Source: Spodoptera frugiperda (Eukaryota; Arthropoda; Insecta; Lepidoptera; Noctuidae). Taken from it: 64,000 nt of DNA. Positions 47,934 to 59,300 of this stretch are shown in pieces. The DNA is taken from NCBI RefSeq assembly GCF_023101765.2, contig NC_064237.1, positions 1,054,001 to 1,118,000 on the forward strand, given 5' to 3'. The translations under genes were made by a program, and so were the position numbers. Below the pieces are notes generated by a model. The model was not told the DNA's origin. It searched no databases and saw nothing but the letters and a program-made list of their open reading frames with translations. The stretch's first letter is position 1, and every line of letters starts with the position of its first letter.

Positions 47934-48210
47934 CCAGTTTTTTTTTGTACGGTAGGTATATAAGCCGGTAAGAAAAGAGCATAGATACGCCGCCGTCCAT
48001 GGACACCCGCAACACCAGAGGCGCTACAAGTGCGTTGCCTTTTGGTGGTTAGAAATTTAAGAGTCGTATGGGGAAGGGTGGTAATTAGGCCTCCAGTAAC
48101 CTCACTCACAGAACGAAACAAAACGCAAGCGTTGTTTCACGTCGGTTTTTTAAGACCTTACTCTGGCCGAGCTGGAGGCCCATTCGTGCCGAAGCAGGGT
48201 TCTCCCATAC
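47934..48210 (-). mobile_element. Dispersed moth retroposon (same family as 57.6 kb)
   Basis: On the minus strand it has TGCTTCGGCACGAATGGGCC, AAAACCGACGTGAAACAACG and AAAAGGCAACGCACTTGTAG. In the FMO-SLC26 intergenic region. Confidence 0.6.
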
Positions 48211-48931
48211 TTAAAAATGATATGGTACAGTAATTATTTATTCTCGAAATTAAACGAAAAGCATTATCAATTAATTTATTAGAGCCTAATTATTATTTAC
48301 AATGTAAACTTCGTCTCGCACTTTTAATCTTTGTTATGTCTCTCGTTATAATTATAATTATAACAACCACTCGTCGTTTACTCTCCACTTTATCGTACGA
48401 TAAAACGTGCCGTAATCGTGACTACTACCTAGTAACTAGAAGTATTGGCATCGGACATTATTTTATGGAAATAATCTTTTATAAGTAATTAAAAAAACAT
48501 GACATCATGGATTTTGGTGTTCGGCTCTTGATAAAATATTACTAACTCATTAAAAAGGTTCATCTAGAAGTAGATATTGAGATTGACTGTGACATGCGAG
48601 AATTGAGAGTCACTGGTTCGTTTCCAATGCTTGGTTTACGATACTGTAGATACTACCTACCATACCTACTACCAATAGTCCTTATAACATAAAACTTATA
48701 GCATTACGACAAAAATGCGTATTTATGCGGATTGCGCAGGCAAAAGTAGCAGGCGCTTTACCACACTAATCCGCTGGATTTTATTTTTTTAATTAGTTAC
48801 CTACGTATACTTAACGACTTATTAGGTAAGGTAATAATGTAGTTATGATATTTTATTGATACACATGTGTTTCCTTTTTATTTTTTTTGTCATAGATTAT
48901 TATTTATTGTATTATAAGTAATTTTATATAC

Positions 48932-49880
48932 ATAACAGTCCCTCTGCGCCTCTCACGGACGTAACACATCATCCTTGGATCATTAAACTCGAAGCTTATT
49001 GATTAGTTTTGTTACCAAACAAAACTAGAAATAGTCAGTAGAATGTGACACGGGCCTGTGTTATCTACAACTGTGATCCAAGCAAGTACGACCCACTTTC
49101 AGATCATGGCATGTTTAATACATGTTATGATTGTTAACCATTATTTATTGCTATAATTAGGCAAATTACCACATTGCTGTCCTGTTATCATCTCTAAGGT
49201 TATCAGTTCTGTATTCACGAAGATTTGAAGTTGTAAGTGAAAAAATGTACATTATTGTAAGAAATTTTAGTAACCTTTTTAAAACTGTTGAATCATTTGA
49301 TGGTCTTTTATTGTTACTATGTTATTTATTTTAGTAAAACTGTATTTTGTAAGTGCTTCTTTATTATTCAATTATAGGTAAACTAATATTATTATAACAG
49401 TCTCATTGCTCCTCTCAACGACGCAACACATCGTTATTGGTCGAAAAACGAGGTGATCCTCGAAAATTATTGATTAAGATTATCCAAACTCGAAACTTCT
49501 TAATTAGTTTTGTTACCAAATAAAACTAGAAATAGTCAGTAGAATGTGACACCGGCCTGTGTTATCTGATCTACAACTGTGATCCAAGCAAGCACGACCC
49601 ACTTTCAGATCATGGCATGTTTAATACATGTTATGATTGTTAACCATTATTTATTGGTATAATTAGGCAAATTACCACATTGCTGACCTGTTATCATCTC
49701 TAAGGTTATCAGTTCTGTATTCACGAAGACCTAAACTTATAAGTGAAAAATTGTACATTATTGTAAGAAATTTTAGTAACCTTTTTAAAACTGTTGAATC
49801 ATTTGATGGTCTTTTATTGTTACTATGTTATTTATTTTAGTAAAACTGTATTTTGTAAGTGCTTCTTCATTATTAATTTA
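48932..49880. repeat. Direct tandem duplication, period about 462 bp, upstream of SLC26
   Basis: Copy 1 48932-49393 and copy 2 49394-49880 share long blocks such as ACTAGAAATAGTCAGTAGAA and CAGATCATGGCATGTTTAAT. The second copy has about 25 extra bases near its start. It ends about 400 bp before the SLC26 ATG. Confidence 0.85.
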
Positions 49881-50245
49881 ATTCTTTGGGTCTCCTTTGT
49901 TTTGGGCATTCGTTCTGTCGTTCCTTATTTTTATAATCTTTCATTAAATCAAGATGACTAAATATACTTTACTTTGCTGCCCCTAAAACAATGATTAACT
50001 TATGATTTACAAAATTAAATTAAAGTTTTAATTAAAACCTTTTATGAAATACTTATGTCATAAAATTCGTGTTAGTATCCAAACGCAAAATCTGTCAATC
50101 GTATCGCAGTGACAGCTAACAAAAGAGACGTTGACGTATGTCAAAACACTGTCGAAGAATGGAATCAAATTGTAAACAATAACAAAATAATGTAATTCTA
50201 TCATTAATTGATAAGATTATTCAAATGACATGAACTTGAGAGTAT

Positions 50246-50251
50246 CACGTG
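50246..50251 (+). promoter_or_regulatory. E-box CACGTG upstream of the SLC26 start
   Basis: TATCACGTGCT lies 27 bp before the SLC26 ATG, a palindromic bHLH-Zip (MITF/USF/Myc) type site. It may be within the 5' UTR. Function is inferred. Confidence 0.35.
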
Positions 50252-50277
50252 CTTAGAGATGTTGTAACAAGGGCAAT

Positions 50278-50311
50278 ATGGATGCTGACGACCCTAGAAG
50301 ACCTTTGCTAG
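50278..50311 (+). CDS. SLC26 transporter coding exon 1
   Basis: ATG 50278-50280 with A at -3 (caatATGG, a good initiation context). Donor CTAG|GTGAGT follows 50311. Too short to recognise alone; it is accepted because its phase and peptide join exon 2 perfectly. Confidence 0.75.
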
Positions 50312-53300
50312 GTGAGTAAAAAGCTCTAACAAATTTCTAACATGTATGAACAGTGATTCATGAATTAAAGATTGTACATTACCATCAACGCCTACTTTTT
50401 TTATAAAGTGTATTGGAGTTATCATCAAATAAAGCAACGCTTTGCAACGTAATTCTTTGTTCAATGATACACTGTAAAATCATTGTCATTAGGCTGAATG
50501 ATACTTTTTTTTATTAGCTATATTTTATTTTATTTACTATAATCTGTGCCTGTGTTTAGATAACATTCATTGTCTTTTGAAAGTACTCCTGGATTACTAT
50601 GGATGTATCTAGCCATAATAAAGTAAATTGTTATTTTATGATTATAGTAAACTAAGTGTATCGGGAAAATTCCCACTCGAAGTGGGCAGACTGTGGTTCT
50701 ATTAAAACTGATTAATTTTAAAATTATGTGATAAAATACTTATAAGTAAGTATTTAATTTAAAACATTAAAATTATTTGTAATGCCTACATTAATAAATT
50801 GTATTAAAACTATAATGTTGACCGAGGACATGGAGCGTTGTAACTTAAATTATATCTAACCAAAATAACTCTTTATATTTATAAAAAAAATGTTAGATTT
50901 TGTTATTAAACACTATAGTAATAGGTACTTTTTCATACTAGGTACTCAGATTGAAAAGTTCCTTAAACTTAAGGTGAATGTTCCGATCGCCTTTTCATAC
51001 ATTTTTCGTTCACGGTATACTCTCCGTACATAGACACTTTTTGCACAAAACTAATCACTTTATCACTTTTGTACGGTCAAGAATCTGCATATAACTTTTT
51101 GGTAAATAATTCGCATTATATATGGAGAAAAACAGTCTTGAAAACCGTGAAAAATTTGGCATTTCTTTTACTAGTGTTAGTGCAATAGGTTATAATATTA
51201 AACGCTAGATGGCGTGCACCCGATAATGTAAATTTGAAGAATCATTACTAATTTTATAACAATGGTTTTCATTAAAAAACATTACAATAATTTAAAACTA
51301 ACTATCGTAAACGAAAATATAAAACATTGTGGTCGTGTGTGAAAAAAATGTTAGCGTTAGTTATTATTATTGTCACTGGCAACAATAAAAAAATTTAAAT
51401 TCGTTCGTAGACAAAATACGATGTTGCCGTTCCGGCGAACATGACCTTTGACACGTTGCCAAACTTATTTAGTACCATCAGATGGTTGACTTGAAATAAA
51501 ATACATTTCGAAGAGTTTGCGTAGCATTACGCTAGGCTTTACGCGCGGAATTTCTTGTATGTTTTTGATCAATGAAAATTCATTGATTCGAAGTAATATT
51601 TCTTGTATGTATTTCTTTCCAATTTAATATGATTATTGCAAAGTATTGTAGTATATGTTGTTTATAAGTAAGTAATTTTATTTCAAAATAAAAATACCTA
51701 CCAACTAATAAATATTAGCAAGTCAGCCCGTGAGTTTAGCTGGCTATTACAAACTAAAATCCTCATATTAGAAATCACCGATCGATATTATATTGTTTTC
51801 TCAGATTAGTAATACAAATAACTTTGGACGGACAAACATTAGTATTATTTGTCACATTATATTGCGTCTGCTACATGAATCCCGCGCGTTCCGATACACT
51901 CAAAATCAGTTGAACGGACGGTAAAACAAGTATCTTTAAATTTCTAATGTTATAGTAAATAGAGTATAATTATGTAATATGATTTTATGATTTTATTATG
52001 GTTGTTCTGCAGCGATTTTTCAATTGATGTTATATCATAATTTGGGTAAGTAAAATTTTATTGCTATAATTTTTCTGAATTTCGGAACGTATTTAATAAA
52101 TTCTGTTTTATCTATGGTATGGATATTTACTTTGCAATAATTTTCATGACATGAGACTACATTTTGCTGCAATTACAAGCGATTTGATCTGGTTTTGTTA
52201 TAATTTCGTTTCAATTTTATGCGAATAGGTACTGAGTTTATAAAAGTAACATAATATTGTCTTGTATATAATTAGTTTTTGTGTATTTCGGATTCCGTTT
52301 ACATCTAGGTACCTACTATGTCGGGGTCCTACGAGAAAGCTGGCGTATCAACGCCACGAATATTCAGGCGCCCGTAAATCGTCAAAACGAGTGAAAAGCG
52401 CATTCAGTTGGATACATGTGGACGACAAGTTAGTAAACCTGTAAATTATAACTCAAGTTGTGGCCAGCTTCATTGTAAACAAATTTTCAAACTTTAGTTT
52501 TCAAGTACGTATATGTAGAGTCATCAGTTGTTGAGCCATCTACATGTAAACTTAGAACTCTTTTAGTAATATGCGTTTCATCCCTCTTCTTCACATGACC
52601 ATACCAAGAAAAACGATTTCCTTTCAATTTTGCTCTATCATTGGATAATAATGTTCTAGTTATGAATAAAAAGCATGAATATTACTATCAAGTAAATTCT
52701 ATTGCATGTCCACTTTATAATTTATTTTAGCATCTTCTTACTATAATATTAAATCTATTTCAGGTTCAAGGACAAATGCGTGTCAGTAACATGGATAAAT
52801 GCTACTTCATATGTTTTATTTCAGTCAATGAACCTTTGACTGTTATAGAAGTTTGTCGAGATAATATAATGACTTTATCAGCAATATGATGCCAAAGTTA
52901 ATACACTTTTTTAAAGAATGTATTCTGCCAGAAATAGTTTTGAGACATGTTCAAAAAAATGCGAAATGTATACCTAGGTATGAAAGGTACACAATTTTTT
53001 TTATTTTATTTTATGATTTCCATTGATTTCAATCTATATTATATTTTTTTCTTGTGGGATATTGTTTTCATCCACATCAAAAGTTAAACACAAAATATAC
53101 TAATTATAGTAATTTTCTTTCGCAGCAGCTGTGTAGCGGTAGTTTCCAGGCAATAATGAAGAAGGATGAGTGAAAACAACACGACAAATGTTTTTTTATT
53201 GTACTATTATAGTAGTGTGTTTAGAATCTACATTATCAATGTTTACAGTCATGTTTTTTTTGATGTCAGAAAACTGAAATGGTGTACTCGTCGTAATGAA

Positions 53301-56300
53301 CATAATGTTCATAATGTGATATGAATACATTGACCTATTTTAAGGTTTCTGAAAAACAAAAAGGAAAGTTGTTGCTTTTTTATTTCCTTATGTAGTATAG
53401 TGATTATGGATGCTTAGATATTCTCAAACATTTTTCCGCTTTGATTGCAATCTATTATTCTGGTTGCCTTGTTTATGAATTATAGTTTTGAATTATTATT
53501 TTGAATGAGATTATTTTTTAATAATCAGTCACGTATCAAGCATTCATGTCACATAAATACTTGTAATACTTGCAGGTTAGTATATACATTCTATTAAATA
53601 ATGTATAAGATAATAAAATAAAACTATCTTACATTGCATTCTTGACATTCATTTTATTCCCAAACTAGTGACCCGCCCCGTTTTCGCACGGGTGCAAAAT
53701 TATCAGTTTCCCTACTATAATATACATGTATTATACATATAAACCTTCCTCTTGAATCACTCTATCGATTAAAAGAAACAGCATCAAAATCCTTAGTGTA
53801 GAAAGCATACATAATGATATAGGGACAGAGAAAACGACTTTGTTTTATGCTATTTAGTACCTAAATATAACACTACTTATACCTTTTATTTTTAGAACAT
53901 AATAGCATCAGATGGTGTTCTTTAGTTCCTAATCCCCAAGACATAATTTCTACAGGTACTAGCCTATTAACTTTTAAATGCACGCCATCTAGTGGTTAAT
54001 TTTGAAGAAAGGTTGATTTTAAAGTAGGCGCTATGTCTATGTGTGTATAAATGACTGTAAACAGAGTTGGATTTTAATATTTCGCTTTTATGGCAAATCG
54101 GATGGGTTTTGAGGCGATAATTTGACTTATTCCGATAAAGTGGGATGCCTGATTTTCGCATTTTTATTTCTGTTACTTAATATTGTTCCAATGACACTCA
54201 AAACAACATAAAACTGAAAATGTTCAATTCAGCGCCATCTATCGGGAAACGAGCCATGAAGAGCTCGGAACATTCACCTTAATAAAATAAAACAACAGAA
54301 AATATTAATTGAGTAGTTATAAATCAAAAGTGAGTCCAATCAACTTTAGATCATTTTTTCATTTAGGTACATAATTTTTTTTTCTACATATAATATTATG
54401 TGTATTATTTAACTCATACCTACCTAAAATAAGTTTTTCTCCAGTGTACCATTTATAAATACAATTTATTACATACACACACATCATAATTACACCATAG
54501 CCAGACAACAATTTGTAGATCATTCAAAGAATAGTTTCTTGCGGGTTCTTTAATTAAAGCTGAATAAAAAAAAATTACGTAAACACAAACTCACATAATT
54601 CTATCTTATATTATCTTGTATAATGGTGACCATAAAACGAAGAACAAGGAAAATAAAAAAAATAAAAAATGTCTAGACAGGTTGTTGTAATTGTCATAAT
54701 GGTCATGACATAGTTAGTATCTACACAGATAAGTAAATTCGTTTTTTTTTAATGTTGTCCCATAGTAAGATTTTCTTCGGTGTCTTGGCAGTGTTTGGAA
54801 ACTCTCACTCAAATCATTTATTGCATTCATGTGTAGGTTTTTTTATCTATGTACCTAGGTACATAGATAAAAAAACTTTGCAAAACATACAATTTCATAT
54901 ACAAATGATACCCAGACCTGAAACAACAATTTGTGTATCACACAGAGAGTTGCTTCATGCATCCAATCGAAACTGCTACATGTTAGGCGGTTAGCCCATT
55001 GTCCAGCTACCGCGCCAACTGTGCATTTGCATAGTCATACTACCATTTTATATTTCTTATTTTAATATAACTAAAAGGCCATAAAACTTGCTTACATAAT
55101 GTGCTAAATTGTGAAATAATAATAAATAACCCCTTAAGAATATTTATTTATTCACTAGTTATACTCAATTTTCTTCTGCAACATCAACTTACACGCTTTC
55201 TAGAACATTAACTGAATATCTCTACTACTACTATCACAACAAACAAATCCTACACACAATAAAGTAATAAGGAGGTTTAGTATTACCTCAAGCCTACTAT
55301 AAAATGATTATACAGCTCTCCATAATCTCTAGTTTACTTAATTGTATTATGTTTGTAGATTAAAAAGCTTGTCATACAAGCATGACTTTAGAAAATCTTG
55401 AAGTTTTGTCAATTTTGCGCTTGGATTGGAATTTTTTAACCGACTTCAAAAAAAGGAGGAAGGTTCTCAATTCGACCGTATATATGCTTTTTTTTTTATG
55501 TTTGTTCGCGGATAACTTTGTCGTTTATGAACCGATTTTGATGATTCTTTTTGTATTTGGTAGGTCTTATACCAGAGGTGGTCCCATTAAAATTTTATCA
55601 AAATTGGTTCAGCTTTTTTTGAGATAATTAACAAAAACAAATATCAATACAAACATTTACTATTTCTGTTCGCGAATAACTGTGTCGTTTATGAACTGAT
55701 TTGGATGATAATTGTTGTATTTCGTAGGTCTTACATCAGACGTTGTTCCATTAAAATTTTATCGAAATTGGTTCAGCACTTTTTGAGATAATTAACAAAA
55801 ACTTTTTTTTTATGTATGTTAATCGATATCTCCGGCAGTTTTAGACCGATTTGAGAAATTCTTTTTGTGTTTGAAAGAGTACGATGTCAGTGTGGTCTCA
55901 TTATAATTTTTTTAAAGTCTGACCATAAATGTAGAAGATAATCCAGGGAACTCCTCAAAAATAAACAGAATGTGCTCTGCGTTTGAGTTTAAGTGATGTA
56001 TATTAGCTTATCTTTCTGAGTAACCATAAAATTCAGGACAGATGGTAGCATATCTGGTATAGAATGATGGGTAGCTTGATGTGCTGTCTGATTTACATGT
56101 ATATGTAGGTACCTAATCTGTTTGTGTTTGACAAATGCATATCTCTGGCAGTTATAGTCCAATTTGTGAAATTCTTTTTGTGTTTGAAAGAGTACGATGG
56201 CAGTGTGGTTCCATATAATTGTTTTTAAAGTCTGACCATAAATGTGGAAGATAATCCAGTGAACTCCTTAAAAATGAGCAGAATGAGCTCTGCGTTTACG

Positions 56301-59300
56301 TTGAAGTGATGCATACTAGCTTATCTTTCTCAGTAGCCATAAAATTCAGGACAGATAGTAGCATATCTGGTATAGAATGATGGGTAGCTTGATGCGCAAG
56401 GAGTCGTTGCAAGGATCCGGCGAGTAGGGATTGCTCGCCGCCCGACCAGATCCAGACCCGTGCGTGCGGCGCGTCGCGTTCCGCGCGCGCCTCAAAGAGC
56501 CATCAGACCACCACAGATGGGGCCCAGTAGGGCTGATGCCTGATCCAGAGCTGCGGACTACCTAGCGGGTTTACCGGGGCTCTGGTTCGAAAAGCAGGAG
56601 TAGGAACGGGGTGGTTTTTAGTCAGTAAGAGTCTGACACTCCCTCTCGCCTCGCCCAAGACGAGAGAAGTCATTGGATGATTTTCCACCCTCAAAAAAAA
56701 AAGCTTGATGTGCTGAGTTACATGACTGTATACCTATGTGGGTATCTAATCTGTTTGTGTGTTTGAAAACTGACTATGTATGTAGCTTATGAACAGGTTA
56801 CTGTCAGCTATCGGCTCAGCAGATCATAAGTAAGGGTATCAGGTTAATATACATTTGAAAATAATGTAATTATGCGTCAATATGGATAGATATTAATATT
56901 ATTCATTTAAACGGCGCTGTCTCATATGAGCAGCGCGTTTAATAGGTCGACCCATACTCAAATAAGTTATTCACTAAAAATCAAGAAATAAAAAACATTT
57001 TTAACAAAAAAAAAACCGACTTCAAAAAATAAATATTCCAAAACAAATTAATATGCACTAAAAAGTAAAAGAAATAATTGCGTATTTTTCAACAACTTAA
57101 TAAATCAACTAACTTTACTAACTCATCACACACATTATAATGTAAGTAGGTACAATTATTGTTATTTTTGGAGTCGGTGTCAGCCTAGGAAACGCCAACA
57201 ACTAGCACGGTACGGGCGGAGTGGTGGTTAAGTACCTACTTACAACTGGTGTAAAACTGTAATGTTTTGTTGTGAAAATAGGTAAATAACAAACCTATCT
57301 TAGTTGGCTGACACCGACTCCAGAAATAACAATAATTGTACCTACTTACATTATAATGTGTGTGATGAGTTAGTAAAGTTAGTTGATTTATTAAGTTGTT
57401 GAAAAATACGCAATTATTTCTTTTACTTTTTAGTGCATATTAATTTGTTTTGGAATATTTATTTTTTGAAGTCGGTTTTTTTTTGTTAAAAATGTTTTTT
57501 ATGGTTGAACAAATTGTTGTTTCGGGTCTGGGTGTCATGTGCTTGTGAAATTGTATGTTTGTAAACGCACCCACGACACAGGAGAAAATTCAAATGTGGG
57601 AAAACGTTTTATAAAAAAAAACCTAAATTTAAGTGTGGGAGAGCCATGATTCGGCATGGATGGGCCGGCTCGACCGAAGTGACCTGTAGAAGTGACACCA
57701 CGTCCTCACAGAAAACCGACATGAAACAAACTCCCAAAAGGCCGGCAACGCTCTTGTGGCTTGATGGTAAGCAATCGAAGCCGTCGTGTCGCTTATGGAC
57801 ACCAGCAATAGTGGGAGAGAAGAACACGACTGCGGCTGCACTTATACTATACGTACCGGTAGGGGCGCCTATGAGTTGCTACTACTTACCTAGGGCGCTC
57901 TCTAGGCATAAACCGCCTTTGACTATACCTAAATACTAATAAAGATCAGCGGTCGTGCTTCCCAGATTTTTTTTTTATATATTTTTAAGTTTATCTTCTT
58001 GTGTCTACTGGTGTACGTCGTTAGAACTCTTTGCTTGATACAGAAATAAACTTAGATTTAAAATCAGACGAGTATGATTTTTGAAAGATGAACGCGTTTA
58101 GAATAAAATCGAATACTTCTGTATTATGTTTGCAGGGATCGGTAACTATTTTTTCTATACCTACTAGGTACTACAATTAACTGTTGAGTGTAAATGCAAT
58201 TAAATCCGCGCGGTAATTACCTACACATGTCTAATTATACTACATAGGTGTGTTCTTATAGCTATTTATATGAAACAGGTTTATCATCGACAGATATAAT
58301 GAAAACTGTTGCGATTACATACCAGGCTACCAGCAGAGAATTATTCTTTAGAATTATACCTTTAGATACTCAGATAGGTACCTAGTTACTCCTTCTAATT
58401 CTAGGCTAGCAACTAGGTATACTAGTAACTAGGTGCTTGCATATAAAATCTTTGATAATGCACTATACACTAGTTTACACAGAGATTTAACCTGATTTGG
58501 CTGAATGTCAGTGTTTTACATTGTAGCGACTGCCATCTGTCCTCAACAAACCACTATTGTGAAATGTCAATTACCAGGTACCTACAATTTTAGAAGTTTC
58601 TAGACTGTCTACCATATAACTATAACGAAGGAAATAGTAAATAATAGGTACTTGTTTTATGAAAATAAATTAACCGCCTCTAATTTTCTTTACCGCCTCC
58701 ATTTTTTTAAGCTCGGTGATATGCCTAAATTCTTCTAAGTCTAAAAATAATGTGCTGAAAATTGCATGAAACTCGGTTCAACCAAATCCGAGATAATCGT
58801 GCACATACAAACATACAAGTCAAACTTAAACAAGAAATGCTAACTAACAAAAGTAAAGTGAATAATTTTTACACTAGGCACCCATACTAGTCCTACTAAA
58901 GTAGGTAGGTACGTAACATTATCACCTACCTTAAGTGGGAAAGCAATCTGTAATAATCTGTCCTGAAGTATGCTGCATTTCCTTATCGTTAACGATATAT
59001 GATTGAATCGTTCCGTACCTAATATAAACAATATTTCGTCTCATTATTGGTGTTACCGGCTGGCCAACACTCCAATGTTTGAGACGGTATGCAATGCGGC
59101 ATTTGTTGAGAGTTTGTAGATCGAGGTGTAGTTGAAAGCGGCGTTGGATGTCTCTTAGTGTTGGTCAGCCAACATTTGACAGGTTGGTTGGATCTCCAAG
59201 AGGCGTTGCGTGCCGGCTTCTTAGTACGGTTTGAAGCCTCGAAGACGGTGCTTGTATAGTTCGTCGCGGAATAATTTGTTTCGTTTGTATACTATAAACT

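Larger units (their letters stand above)
45061..50277. other. Intergenic region between divergent FMO and SLC26
   Basis: One dispersed retroposon (47934-48210) and the 462-bp tandem duplication. Short frames at 46215-46433 and 46899-47096 have no supporting domain or splice context. Confidence 0.5.

Noticed and set aside
57646..57939. Plus-strand frame of 97 codons
   Set aside because: It lies wholly in a dispersed retroposon and is matched by a related non-coding copy at 48 kb.
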